Assembly: GCA_013298765.1 (NCBI GenBank)
Contig: JAAFJA010000002.1
Span: forward strand, 486,413 to 550,412
Length of the DNA stretch: 64,000 nucleotides
Reading direction: 5' to 3'
DNA from: Betaproteobacteria bacterium
Lineage (GTDB): Bacteria; Pseudomonadota; Gammaproteobacteria; Burkholderiales; Casimicrobiaceae
Shown here: in pieces, positions 25,306-34,593 of the stretch
Layout: every line of letters starts with the position of its first letter
Position numbering within the stretch: position 1 is the first letter of the stretch
The notes under the pieces: generated by a model
Seen by the model: the letters and a program-made list of their open reading frames with translations, nothing else
Told to the model about the DNA's origin: nothing
Databases searched by the model: none
Translations under genes and position numbers: made by a program

Positions 25306-26727
25306 CTACTCCACCGCCTTCAACATATGCTCAACCACACTCTTCGCATCGCCAAACACCATCATGGTTTTATCCATGTAGAAGAGTTCGTTGTCGAGTC
25401 CGGCATAGCCTGCGGCCATGGAGCGTTTATTCACGATCACGGTGCGCGCTTTGTACGCTTCCAAAATCGGCATGCCGTAAATCGGCGAGCCTTTTTGTAG
25501 CGCTAGTGGATTCACCACGTCGTTTGCGCCGAGCACGAGCACGACATCGGTTTGCGCGAAATCGGAATTGATGTCTTCCATTTCGTGCACTTGATCGTAC
25601 GGCACCTCCGCTTCTGCGAGGAGCACGTTCATGTGACCTGGCATACGTCCCGCGACCGGGTGAATCGCGTACTTCACGTCGATACCTTTCGCAGTGAGTT
25701 TCGCCGCGAGTTCCTTCACCGCGTGTTGGGCACGTGCAACCGCGAGGCCGTAGCCCGGAACAATCACGACCGTATCTGCATTTGAGAGCATGAAAGCTGC
25801 GTCATCGGCGCTGCCGCTCTTCACGGGGCGCTGCTCGGTGCTGCCTGCAACTGCGCCACCTTCGCCGCCGAATCCACCTAGGATCACGGAGATGAATGAT
25901 CGATTCATCGCCTTACACATGATGTAAGAAAGGATGGCACCGCTCGAACCCACCAGCGACCCCGCGATGATGAGCATCGGGTTATTAAGCGAAAAACCAA
26001 TGCCCGCCGCCGCCCATCCGGAATAGCTATTTAGCATCGACACGACGACGGGCATGTCCGCGCCACCAATCGGGATGATGATGAGCACGCCGAGCACGAA
26101 CGCGAGCGCGAGCATCACGTAAAACGCCATCAAGCTACCGGAGAACATGTAGCCAACCCCGAGCGCTACAGTGAGCACGCCGAGCACCAAGTTCACCATG
26201 TGCTGCCCTGTGAACGTTACAGGCGCACCTTGGAACAAGCGAAATTTGTACTTACCTGAGAGCTTGCCAAAAGCGATCACCGAGCCGCTGAAAGTGATGG
26301 CACCAATGGCTGCGCCCAAGAAGAGCTCCAGGCGATTGCCCTTCGGCATGTCGTTCACGGATTTCGAGATGCCGAACGCCTGCGGTTCGTTCACGGCAGC
26401 CACGGCAATGAACACAGCCGCGAGGCCAATCATGCTGTGCATAAACGCCACGAGCTCTGGCATCTTAGTCATTTCGACTTTGGCCGCCATGTATGCGCCG
26501 ATGCCGCCGCCAATCACGAGACCGAGCATCACGTAACCCAAACCGACCGTTGGATTCGACGACAAATTCCAAATCAAAGCGACGGTAGTCGCCATCGCGA
26601 TCGCCATACCGACCATGCCGAAGCGATTACCGCGAATCGAGGTCGTTGGATGCGACAGTCCCTTCAGTGCTTGGATAAAAAACACCGAAGCAACAAGGTA
26701 GAGGAGGACGACGAGGTTCATGCTCAT
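25306..26727 (-). CDS. pntB: NAD(P) transhydrogenase subunit beta
   Basis: 473 residues. Proton-translocating transhydrogenase beta subunit: nine or so membrane helices (domain II) followed by the NADP(H)-binding domain III with VIVPGYGLAVARAQHAVKELA, HPVAGRMPGHMNVLLAEA, and VLGANDVVNPLAL. It drives NADPH formation from NADH using the proton gradient. Last gene of the minus-strand pnt operon. Confidence 0.97.
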   Translation of the reverse strand: MSMNLVVLLYLVASVFFIQALKGLSHPTTSIRGNRFGMVGMAIAMATTVALIWNLSSNPTVGLGYVMLGLVIGGGIGAYMAAKVEMTKMPELVAFMHSMIGLAAVFIAVAAVNEPQAFGISKSVNDMPKGNRLELFLGAAIGAITFSGSVIAFGKLSGKYKFRLFQGAPVTFTGQHMVNLVLGVLTVALGVGYMFSGSLMAFYVMLALAFVLGVLIIIPIGGADMPVVVSMLNSYSGWAAAGIGFSLNNPMLIIAGSLVGSSGAILSYIMCKAMNRSFISVILGGFGGEGGAVAGSTEQRPVKSGSADDAAFMLSNADTVVIVPGYGLAVARAQHAVKELAAKLTAKGIDVKYAIHPVAGRMPGHMNVLLAEAEVPYDQVHEMEDINSDFAQTDVVLVLGANDVVNPLALQKGSPIYGMPILEAYKARTVIVNKRSMAAGYAGLDNELFYMDKTMMVFGDAKSVVEHMLKAVE

Positions 26728-26930
26728 TGCTTTGGCGCTCCAAACCAGGTGAAGTGTTTCGCCATTCCCAAGAAACCGCCCAGGGCAAGACCGCCACCGA
26801 TGCCGATCAATCCCTTCGCAATGTTGTAGCTCCCTGAGATGTAGAAGATTGCCGCAAAAACAAACGCGATGACCGAAACGGCGAATTCAAACTTCACATC
26901 AGCGGGAACCAGTCTAGGCGAGTTACTCAT
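26724..26930 (-). CDS. Small two-helix membrane protein inside the pnt operon
   Basis: 68 residues with two hydrophobic segments ([16 protein letters not shown] and [17 protein letters not shown]). It overlaps pntAB by 8 bases and pntB by 4 bases, so it is almost certainly translated with them. No family recognised; a structural or assembly role in the transhydrogenase is a guess from context. Confidence 0.7.
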   Translation of the reverse strand: MSNSPRLVPADVKFEFAVSVIAFVFAAIFYISGSYNIAKGLIGIGGGLALGGFLGMAKHFTWFGAPKQ

Positions 26931-27243
26931 GGTTCGCGCCCTTCACGTCCTTTTTCTCTTTCTTCTTGAACATTTCGAGCATCCGCTTCGTGACTAAAAA
27001 GCCACCAAAGATGTTCACCGCCGCCAACGCGACGGCGAGGACCCCCATTGTTTTACCTAGCCCAGTTTCTGTGAGGGCCGCAGCCAACATTGCACCGACT
27101 ACGATAATTGCTGAAATTGCGTTCGTCACCGCCATCAATGGCGTGTGAAGCGCAGGCGTTACGTTCCATACTACGTGATAGCCGACGTAAATCGCAAGCA
27201 CGAAGATGATGAGATTGATGATGAGGTTGTCTACGCCGGTCAT
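26923..27243 (-). CDS. pntAB: NAD(P) transhydrogenase subunit alpha, membrane part (PntAB)
   Basis: 106 residues from MTGVDNLI. This is the small membrane portion of the alpha subunit, encoded separately from the NAD-binding part as in many alpha- and betaproteobacteria: [55 protein letters not shown]. The longer frame to 27372 overlaps the upstream gene and is rejected; the ATG at 27243 gives a 4-base overlap. Confidence 0.95.
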   Translation of the reverse strand: MTGVDNLIINLIIFVLAIYVGYHVVWNVTPALHTPLMAVTNAISAIIVVGAMLAAALTETGLGKTMGVLAVALAAVNIFGGFLVTKRMLEMFKKKEKKDVKGANHE

Positions 27244-27581
27244 AGCGCTCTTTCCTTCTGTAAATCGCGCTTGAAAGCAAGCGCTGCGTTGTCGTACATA
27301 CGTTTGTCGCTCATGTACTCGCGATGGAGCGCACGGCCGCGAAACCACATCCACAAGCCGAACAAACCCCAAAACAAGTAACGCCAGGGATGGAGTGCGG
27401 CCGAAGGTTGGACAGATGATTCCCCCGTGAGCAACCGATAGCAGAGATCGGCGATCGTCACAAATCCAACCATTGCGGCGAAACTCAGGACCGCGCTCAT
27501 CACGGGGGCTTCAGGGCGATAAAACTCCTGCGCGAGCGCCTGTTTCCTGACTCGCGCCAGCTCTTTGTCCTGCCAACTCAC
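27240..27581 (-). CDS. Membrane protein between pntAA and pntAB
   Basis: 113 residues with two hydrophobic segments ([22 protein letters not shown] and [15 protein letters not shown]) and charged ends. It overlaps pntAA and pntAB by 4 bases each. Not a subunit of the classical enzyme; family unrecognised. Confidence 0.72.
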   Translation of the reverse strand: MSWQDKELARVRKQALAQEFYRPEAPVMSAVLSFAAMVGFVTIADLCYRLLTGESSVQPSAALHPWRYLFWGLFGLWMWFRGRALHREYMSDKRMYDNAALAFKRDLQKERAL

Positions 27582-28693
27582 GCCACCGCTCCCGTGACTA
27601 GCGTTGCCTTCACAATGTCATCCTCAAGATTGATAGTGAAAGCGCCGGTTTTGAAGTCAACGAGCAACTTCATGAAATCGAGCAGGTTGCGTGAATAGAG
27701 CGCACTCGCGTCTTGTGGAAGCATCGCCGCGAGATTGGTGTGCCCGACGAGCGTCACACCGTGTTTTTGCACCACTTGATCGCGCTCGGTGAGCGGGCAA
27801 TTGCCGCCCTGCTCCGCTGCCAGATCGACGATGACTGAACCCGGCTTCATGGCTTTCACCATTTCTTCGGTCACAAGCACCGGTGCGGGCCGCCCAGGAA
27901 TTAGGGCTGTGGTGATGACGACGTCAGCCATCGCGACTTTTTTTGCGACCTCGGCACGCTGGCGTGCCATCCACGATTCGGGCATCGGGCGCGCGTAGCC
28001 GCCGACCCCTTCGGCGATTTGCTTTTCTTCCTCAGTTTCGTAGGGCACGTCAATGAATTTCGCGCCGAGCGATTCCACTTGCTCCTTCACTGCTGGGCGC
28101 ACGTCGCTTGCCTCAATCACCGCACCCAAACGCTTTGCCGTGGCAATTGCCTGCAGCCCGGCAACACCGACGCCGAGAATTACGACGCGCGCCGCTTTCA
28201 CCGTGCCCGCCGCCGTCATGAGCATTGGAAAAAATTTCGGGTAATGATTCGCAGCCAGGATGACCGCTTTATACCCAGCGATATTTGCTTGCGATGAGAG
28301 CACATCCATGCTCTGCGCGCGAGTCGTGCGGGGTGCCTTTTCCATTGAAAAACCGTGCACCCCCTTCGACTTGATCGCCTCGATCCCTTCAGTCGCGAAT
28401 GGGTTGAGCAGCCCAACGACAGACGCGCCAGATTTCATGCCTGTAAGCTCAGAGCCGTTTGGGCCGCGCACTTTGAGCAGCACGTCTGACTGCGAGAGCA
28501 CTTCCGAGGCAGAGCCCGCAAGCTTCGCCCCAGCCGCGACGTAAGCATCATCGAGCAAACTGGAGGCAACGCCCGCCCCGCTTTCAATGACGACGCCCAC
28601 GCCGGGAATCGCCGCGAACTTCTTCACTGTTTCCGGGGTGGCGGCAACGCGCGTTTCGCCCGGATAAGTTTCTTTAATAATGCCGATCTGCAA
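27578..28693 (-). CDS. pntAA: NAD(P) transhydrogenase subunit alpha, NAD-binding part (PntAA)
   Basis: 371 residues. The N-terminus MQIGIIKETYPGETRVAATP and the dinucleotide fold VVILGVGVAGLQAIATAKRLGA are diagnostic for domain I of transhydrogenase, shared with alanine dehydrogenase. SSQANIAGYKA and IVDLAAEQGGNCPLT are further family segments. It ends before the membrane helices, which are supplied by pntAB. First gene of a five-gene overlapping operon. Confidence 0.97.
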   Translation of the reverse strand: MQIGIIKETYPGETRVAATPETVKKFAAIPGVGVVIESGAGVASSLLDDAYVAAGAKLAGSASEVLSQSDVLLKVRGPNGSELTGMKSGASVVGLLNPFATEGIEAIKSKGVHGFSMEKAPRTTRAQSMDVLSSQANIAGYKAVILAANHYPKFFPMLMTAAGTVKAARVVILGVGVAGLQAIATAKRLGAVIEASDVRPAVKEQVESLGAKFIDVPYETEEEKQIAEGVGGYARPMPESWMARQRAEVAKKVAMADVVITTALIPGRPAPVLVTEEMVKAMKPGSVIVDLAAEQGGNCPLTERDQVVQKHGVTLVGHTNLAAMLPQDASALYSRNLLDFMKLLVDFKTGAFTINLEDDIVKATLVTGAVA

Positions 28694-28879
28694 GCGACCT
28701 CCGCTTTATTGGTGCTGTTTGCTCATTGTCAGTGTCCTTCAATCGGAAGCTGCTGACAACTCCAAGATCGAAACAGTGTATCGCGAAAGAACGACAGGTC
28801 GCGGGATTTCCCTAACCGTTTCGAAATGAGTCGAAGCCGAAATTGCATTACAGTCGACCCTCTCAGTTTTGGAGAATTT

Positions 28880-30457
28880 ATGAACACATTTAAACGACTC
28901 GCGATCGCAGCCGCTGTCACAGCGGTACTCGGCGTCGCGCAGGCTGTTCCACTCAAGTGGGCGGCTCAAAACGATATCCTGACGCTCGATCCGCATTCTC
29001 AGAATCACGCCACGACCAACGCGATTCTGATGCACTCGTACGAAGGCCTGACGCGCTACAGCGCCAAATACGAAGTGGAGCCCGCGCTCGCAACAAAGTG
29101 GACCTTCATTTCGCCCACGCAAGTTCGATTCGAACTGCGCAAAGGCGTCGCGTTCCATGACGGCTCCCCATTCACTGCTGACGACGTTGTTTTCAGTTTT
29201 GACCGTATTCGCCAGCCGCAAGGCACGATGCAGATCTACGTAACAGGTATCAGCGAAATCAAGAAGGTCGACAGCCACACGGTAGACATCATCCTGTCTG
29301 CACCGAACCCGATTTTGCTGCGCAACATCATTGATTTCCGCATCATGAGCAAAGCCTGGGCGGAGAAAAACAACTCTGCAAAGGTGCAGGATTACAAGGC
29401 CAAGGAAGAGAACTTCGCTTCCCGCAACGTGAACGGAACCGGCGCCTATCGAATTACGGGCTGGAATCCAGATAGCCGCGTTTCGATGGCAAACAATGAC
29501 AAATGGTGGGGCAAGAAAGACGGCAACGTGACCGCCGTGGCGTACACACCTGTGAAAGCTGACGCAACACGTGTGGCAGCGCTCTTCTCGGGCGAAATCG
29601 ACATGTTGACCGATCTGCCGACCCAAGACGTCGCCAAACTGCGCGCCGATCCAAAGTTGAAAGTCGTAGATGGTCCGGAAGTTCGCACGATTTACATCAC
29701 GCTCGACCTCGGTAGCGACGAGTTGCGCAGCTCAAACATCAAAGGCAAGAATCCGTTCAAAGACAAGCGTGTTCGCGAAGCACTGAACAAAGCCGTTGAT
29801 CGAGAGCTGATCAAAACACGCATCATGCGCGGACTCTCGATTCCTGCGGGCATCATGGTGGCGCCTGGTGTGAATGGCAACACGCCAGCGCTCGACGCCG
29901 CGCTCAAGATCGACGAAGCAGGCGCGCGCAAACTCCTCGCTGACGCTGGCTATCCGAATGGTTTTGAGTTCACGCTAAATTGCCCGAACAATCGCTACGT
30001 CAATGACGAAGAGATTTGCCAATCGTTGATCGCAATGTGGGCACGCGTTGGCGTGAAGGCAAAGTTGCAAGCTGAGCCGATGTCAACCTTCTCGCAGAAG
30101 ATGCAGAAGTTTGAGTTCGATGCTTACATGCTGGGTTGGGGCGTCGCAACCTACGACGCGCAGTACATGATCCAGTCGCTCGCACGCACGAAAACGAGCG
30201 GTCCGAACGGCAACTTCAACTGGTCAAAGATTTCTGATCCAGTGGTTGATCGTCTGAGCGACGCCATGGCGACTGAAACCGATATCGCGAAGCGAAATGG
30301 GATGATTGCGGAAGCGCTCACCCGCATTCGCGATGAGCACTTGTTCATTCCGCTCCATCATCAGATGCGGCCTTGGGCAATGAAGAAAGAAGTCACGACG
30401 GTGCATCGTTCGGACGACCGTCCGGAAGCGCGCTTCACGAACGTGGGTGGTTCGTAA
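28880..30457 (+). CDS. Periplasmic peptide-type substrate-binding protein of an ABC transporter
   Basis: About 525 residues of the SBP_bac_5 (DppA/OppA) family, with signal peptide ending GVAQA. Family segments: TLDPHSQNHATTNAILMHSYEGLTRY, FHDGSPFTADDVVFSFDRI, VREALNKAVDRELI, AGYPNGFEF. The start at 28880 is set by GGAG at 28871 and the signal peptide. No permease or ATPase genes follow, so it is an orphan that must use a transporter encoded elsewhere. Confidence 0.93.
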   Translation: MNTFKRLAIAAAVTAVLGVAQAVPLKWAAQNDILTLDPHSQNHATTNAILMHSYEGLTRYSAKYEVEPALATKWTFISPTQVRFELRKGVAFHDGSPFTADDVVFSFDRIRQPQGTMQIYVTGISEIKKVDSHTVDIILSAPNPILLRNIIDFRIMSKAWAEKNNSAKVQDYKAKEENFASRNVNGTGAYRITGWNPDSRVSMANNDKWWGKKDGNVTAVAYTPVKADATRVAALFSGEIDMLTDLPTQDVAKLRADPKLKVVDGPEVRTIYITLDLGSDELRSSNIKGKNPFKDKRVREALNKAVDRELIKTRIMRGLSIPAGIMVAPGVNGNTPALDAALKIDEAGARKLLADAGYPNGFEFTLNCPNNRYVNDEEICQSLIAMWARVGVKAKLQAEPMSTFSQKMQKFEFDAYMLGWGVATYDAQYMIQSLARTKTSGPNGNFNWSKISDPVVDRLSDAMATETDIAKRNGMIAEALTRIRDEHLFIPLHHQMRPWAMKKEVTTVHRSDDRPEARFTNVGGS

Positions 30458-30477
30458 TTTCGCGTCTCCCCCAACAG

Positions 30478-30508
30478 AAAAAGGCACCTAAAGGTGCCTT
30501 TTTTTTTC
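30478..30508. terminator. Bidirectional intrinsic terminator
   Basis: AAGGCACC TAA... GGTGCCTT stem flanked by five A on the left and nine T on the right, between convergent genes for the binding protein and the EptA-like enzyme. The longer T-run serves the plus strand. Confidence 0.88.
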
Positions 30509-30528
30509 GCCGTACTGATTAAGCCCGG

Positions 30529-32208
30529 TTACTTTCGAGGCGCGCCACGATCCCGCAAATCGCAATCCTCGAACATATCAAGTGATCGTTGGTATTCTTT
30601 GGTTTCGATTTCCATGAGCCCGAGCAACGTGGAATACAAGTTGTCGTGACTTCGCGGCAATTTCGCTCGATTTAATAGGCATGCAGCATCCCATTGCTCG
30701 AGCTGCAAAAACTGCTTGGACAACCACGCGATCATCGGAATTTGCGTTTGCTCCTTTGGCGCCATCGCATACGGCATACCGTGTAGATAAAGCCCCGATT
30801 CACCCAACGATTCGCCGTGGTCTGACGCGTACATCATCGCCGTGGCGAATTGATCGCTTAGTCTCCCGAGCATCTGAATCGTCTCAGCAGCCATATGATC
30901 GGCGTATAGCACTGTGTTGTCATATGCGTTGCGGATTTCGTCTCTGCTGCAACTCGATAAGTCGCTCGTTGTGCAGACTGGGGTGAAGCGCTCAAACGAC
31001 TTTGGATAGCGCTTGTAATACGCTGGGCCGTGGCTGCCCTTCAAATGCAAAACAACGAAGGTGTCTTTGGTGCTCTCGCGGATCTTTGCTTCAAGACCTT
31101 TGAGGAGAATTTCGTCGACGCATTCACCCTTCGCACTACAGTACGCCGGGTCGTCGGAATTGTTGAGATCCTCGTTTTCTATGCGATCACACACACCTTT
31201 GCAACCGCCGTCATTATCACGCCAAAAAATTCGCGCGCCGCTACGAGAAATAACGTCGATGAGTGTTTCTCGACCCGCTGCCTTGGTGAGCGAAAACTCC
31301 TCGCGAGTGAGGCCAGAAAACATACACGGAAGTGAGATTGCGGTGGACGTGCCACAGCTCGACACGTCGGGGAAGTTAACAACATCAAGCGCGCGAAGCC
31401 TCGGCGTTGTGTCGCGTTCGTAGCCGTTGAGCCCCCAGTTCTGTGCCCGCGTGGTTTCGCCAACAAGCATGATGACCAAACGCGGCTTCTCGAGCGCGTA
31501 CATTTGACGGGCATCCATGCCGCGCGCTTCGCGCACGATGTTGGCCGTTCGCTGGACGTGCACGTGCGCGACGGCCGCGCCGATGATATTGAGGGGCGCT
31601 ACCGTGTGAAAAGTGATGGCGCGATTTCTTCCAGCAGACGCATATCGCGAATACTGACTAAACACGGCGAGCGATGCGACGGCAACTAACACCGTCACCG
31701 CGAGCGTTGGTCGCCAAAGCCCTTTGAGCCAACTCGTCTCGGCTCGAACTTGGACGCGCAAAACCCAAATCGCGGGCAGCACGCCCAGCAACAGCACCCA
31801 ACCGATTAACCTCAAATTGAGCAACTCGAACGACTCCGCTGCGTGCGTTTGCAACAGGTTAATCAGCATCGTCTTGTCGAACAGCGTGCCGAAAAAGAGA
31901 GAGAAGTACCCAAGCGCGGCTGCAGAAACGAGCGCGATTGCCAGCAAGTAGCGGATCGAGCCTCGTATAAACGGAAGCCCTAACAACGACAATCCCAGCA
32001 CAAGCAACGCAAACAACGTTAGCCAGCCGCCAAGCATGAAGCCCAGGTGCGCGCCCAATCCCGCGGTTTCGCTCGCGGCGTAGAACATTTTGTGGGTTGC
32101 GAGATTCGGCAGCAGCGAAATCCACAGCGCGACGAGCAAAATGAGTGAGGTGCGCGAAATAGTGCGACCGCCAATAACGCTGGCGAAACGGTTTACAACG
32201 GACTGCAT
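30529..32208 (-). CDS. eptA: EptA/MCR-family phosphoethanolamine transferase
   Basis: 559 residues. Five N-terminal membrane helices (to about residue 190) carry a periplasmic alkaline-phosphatase-fold domain. Catalytic features: metal ligand Glu in MLVGETTRAQNWGLNGY, nucleophile Thr in SCGTSTAISLPCMF, WRDNDGGCKGVCDR, LKGSHGPAYYKRYP and the SDHGESLGE metal site. Enzymes of this family transfer phosphoethanolamine from phosphatidylethanolamine to lipid A and can lower polymyxin susceptibility; the exact acceptor here is not shown. Confidence 0.93.
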   Translation of the reverse strand: MQSVVNRFASVIGGRTISRTSLILLVALWISLLPNLATHKMFYAASETAGLGAHLGFMLGGWLTLFALLVLGLSLLGLPFIRGSIRYLLAIALVSAAALGYFSLFFGTLFDKTMLINLLQTHAAESFELLNLRLIGWVLLLGVLPAIWVLRVQVRAETSWLKGLWRPTLAVTVLVAVASLAVFSQYSRYASAGRNRAITFHTVAPLNIIGAAVAHVHVQRTANIVREARGMDARQMYALEKPRLVIMLVGETTRAQNWGLNGYERDTTPRLRALDVVNFPDVSSCGTSTAISLPCMFSGLTREEFSLTKAAGRETLIDVISRSGARIFWRDNDGGCKGVCDRIENEDLNNSDDPAYCSAKGECVDEILLKGLEAKIRESTKDTFVVLHLKGSHGPAYYKRYPKSFERFTPVCTTSDLSSCSRDEIRNAYDNTVLYADHMAAETIQMLGRLSDQFATAMMYASDHGESLGESGLYLHGMPYAMAPKEQTQIPMIAWLSKQFLQLEQWDAACLLNRAKLPRSHDNLYSTLLGLMEIETKEYQRSLDMFEDCDLRDRGAPRK

Positions 32209-32484
32209 CCCTCAATTCTCTCAGAGCGGTTGCGAGCTAACGACGCAGCGCGCCCTCGAGCGCCGCGTAACGGTGGGCCGACGCCACGCTCAAATCCCAA
32301 CGTCGCGAGTAGTTTCGGCAACGCAGTTCGGATTCGCGCGAAGTAGAGTTCAGACTCAGGAGACGCGTCCGCCCGGCTGAATAGCTGATTCAAGGATGTC
32401 GAAGCGAGTTCGCGCACAAAGCACGCTGCCTCGAATGCAACGCTCGGAAAACGCTCGTCGACTACTCGATACCTTTTCTCACTA
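32209..32484. other. Intergenic region upstream of eptA
   Basis: About 275 bases, presumably with the eptA promoter. A minus-strand frame (32193-32417) is open with a GTG start and overlaps the eptA start, but has no recognisable features; I do not call it a gene. Confidence 0.4.
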
Positions 32485-32569
32485 ACTCTCTATTTATTGG
32501 CGCTGGAGGGAAAAATTTTTCAAGACAGAAAATATGCATTTTTTGCGTTAGACCCTATTAAATGAGGCT
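32485..32569. repeat. AT-rich paired-palindrome element, copy C
   Basis: Left half TATTTATTGGCGCTGG, right half GCGTTAGACCCTATTAAATG in inverted orientation, separated by an A/T-rich run. It directly abuts the stop codon of the amidohydrolase gene at 32570. Confidence 0.65.
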
Positions 32570-33817
32570 TCAACTCAAAGAGTTATTTAATTTTTCCCAG
32601 ACGCCGCCTTTCATGATGCCTATCAGCGTGCGCTCTGGGTGGCAAAGAAGCTCGATCTCTTTTGTCGGGTCGCCGTCAACAACGAGCAAATCGGCGCTCG
32701 CGCCTGCCGCGATGACGCCGAGTTTGCCTTCTTGCCGAAGCACTCGGGCGGCGACGCTGGTTGCGCTTTGCAAAATTTCTACGGCCGATTGAACAGGCGC
32801 GCGAAGCCGCCATTCGTTAGCCTGCTGCGCGTGCATATGCCCAAGCAGGTCGCTTCCAAACGCAACCGGGATTCCCTCGGCTTTGGCAATTGCAATCGCG
32901 CGCTGACCTGCGCCCTTTACTCGATCCAGCTTGCCCAACATTTCTGCACTCCAGCCTAGACGAACCCCCTCATCGCCAAGCGCAAAGTAGGTTGCAAGCG
33001 TTGGCACCAAAAACGCCCCCTCCTCGCGCATCGCACGCGCGGCGGCTTCGTCCAACAGATTTCCGTGTTCAATCGTGCGCACGCCGCAGCGCACTGCACG
33101 AGTGATCGATTGCGGCGAGTACGCATGAGCCATCACATAGGTGTTTGCCGCTGCCGCCTCTTCACACGCCGCACTCAACTCATCAAGTGAGTATTGAGTG
33201 CCGTCAATGGGATCAGTCGGGCTCGCAACGCCGCCGCCCGCCATGATTTTGATCTGGTTGGCACCGTTGCGTAGTTGCTCTCGTACCGCCTTCCTCACTT
33301 CGGGCACGCCGTCAGCAAGCGCGGGGAACAACCCAATTCCCGCGCAGCTGCAGATGAATTCTTTGACGCCGCGCGGCCGGATGTCTGCGTGGCCCCCCGT
33401 TTGCGAAAGCGGAGCGTTGGCGATGAAGAGCCGTGGCCCTCGGAAATAGCCTCGCTCAATGGCAAGCTGAATGCCGTAATCCGCGCCGGCAGCATCGCGC
33501 ACGGTCGTGAATCCGCGCATCAACATGCCTTCCAGAACTTGCCTCGCCTGCGCGGTGATCAGCGAGGGCGGGGTCATCGAAAGTTGCCAAACGTCGTGAT
33601 GCACGGCGTTTACATGCACATGGCAGTCAATAAAACCGGGCAAAACAACGCGATTTCCCAGATCGGTAACCAGTGCATCCTCAGGGCCTTCAATTCGAGG
33701 CGACACCTCAACGATCCGCTCATCGCGCAACAAAACATCTGACGCCAAGCTCAACTTTCCGCTCAGGGAATCAAAAATTCGGGCGTTACGTAGCAACAAA
33801 GGTCGACTCATGGTCAT
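32570..33817 (-). CDS. Amidohydrolase family protein (imidazolonepropionase/prolidase-like)
   Basis: 415 residues from MTMSRPLLLRNARIFD. The metal-dependent amidohydrolase pattern is complete: GFIDCHVHVNA (HxH), the lysine region NQIKIMAGGG, HAYSPQSI and EHGNLLDE (two His ligands), and FGSDLLGHMH (Asp). The last beta-sandwich segment ends DLLVVDGDP. Closest by eye are the Xaa-Pro-dipeptidase-type cytosolic amidohydrolases; the substrate is unknown. The longer start at 33910 would run into the divergent sigma gene. Confidence 0.88.
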   Translation of the reverse strand: MTMSRPLLLRNARIFDSLSGKLSLASDVLLRDERIVEVSPRIEGPEDALVTDLGNRVVLPGFIDCHVHVNAVHHDVWQLSMTPPSLITAQARQVLEGMLMRGFTTVRDAAGADYGIQLAIERGYFRGPRLFIANAPLSQTGGHADIRPRGVKEFICSCAGIGLFPALADGVPEVRKAVREQLRNGANQIKIMAGGGVASPTDPIDGTQYSLDELSAACEEAAAANTYVMAHAYSPQSITRAVRCGVRTIEHGNLLDEAAARAMREEGAFLVPTLATYFALGDEGVRLGWSAEMLGKLDRVKGAGQRAIAIAKAEGIPVAFGSDLLGHMHAQQANEWRLRAPVQSAVEILQSATSVAARVLRQEGKLGVIAAGASADLLVVDGDPTKEIELLCHPERTLIGIMKGGVWEKLNNSLS

Positions 33818-33944
33818 CTCGCGTGAAACCGGGTGGCAATCAGCATAGCGGGTGAACCCATACGCCGCGCGACGAGTGTCGATTTTTTCTAGCGCCACGA
33901 AAGCACGCACGCTACACTCGTGTGCAGGTAAGGGGACAAAACTA

Positions 33945-34559
33945 ATGGCGGGTGGGCAAAAGGCCGACGCATCGGGGTCGAGCGACGGCGCAACCGAATT
34001 AATCCAGCGGGCTTCCCGTGGCGATGGCGACGCTATGGGTGCGCTGTACGCAAAGCTCTATCCTGAGATAAAGCGCGTGGCGCGCGCTCGGCTCGCGCAG
34101 GCTGGCGGCGTCACTGGGCTGAACGCGACAGCATTGGTGCACGAGGGATTCATGCGCATGGCCGAGCGCGAGGGCCTTAACGGACACACCCGCGTTCAGT
34201 TTTTTGCTTATATCGGCAAAGTATTGCGCTCAATCGTCATTGATTTTGTCCGCGCGCGTGATTCCGAAAAACGGGGCGGCGGCGCAACCCTCCTCACGCT
34301 ATCTCATGCAGACGCAACGGCGGACGCGAACATTCCTGCAGTCGACGTCATCGCGCTTGATCGCGCTGTGGAGCAACTCAAGTCCATCGATGAGGGCATG
34401 TATCAAACGGCAGAGCTTCACTTTTTCTGCGGCATGACGATCGAGGAAACCGCAGCGGCGCGCGGTGTCTCCAGTCGAACTGTAAACCGCGAAATTCTTA
34501 AAGCTCGCGCGCTGCTCGGTGAGTGGCTAGAGCTCGACCCGAACGCTTCGTCCGGTTGA
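33945..34559 (+). CDS. ECF sigma factor paired with a Ser/Thr kinase (pair 1)
   Basis: About 204 residues from MAGGQKAD, preceded by AAGGGG. Sigma region 2 is LIQRASRGDGDAMGALYAKLYPEIKRVAR...TALVHEGFMRM, region 4 is MYQTAELHFFCGMTIEETAAARGVSSRTVNREILKAR. This belongs to the ECF subfamily (TIGR02999 type) that is typically encoded beside TPR-bearing Ser/Thr kinases. No anti-sigma gene is near; activity is presumably controlled by the kinase encoded 35 bases downstream. Confidence 0.9.
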   Translation: MAGGQKADASGSSDGATELIQRASRGDGDAMGALYAKLYPEIKRVARARLAQAGGVTGLNATALVHEGFMRMAEREGLNGHTRVQFFAYIGKVLRSIVIDFVRARDSEKRGGGATLLTLSHADATADANIPAVDVIALDRAVEQLKSIDEGMYQTAELHFFCGMTIEETAAARGVSSRTVNREILKARALLGEWLELDPNASSG

Positions 34560-34593
34560 CGCGTTTCGCGCGACTTCTGCGTCCTTACCTGAG

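Noticed and set aside
32193-32417. 74-residue minus-strand frame ahead of eptA
   Set aside because: GTG start only, overlaps the eptA start, no recognisable features and no ribosome site; could be a fragment but cannot be supported.
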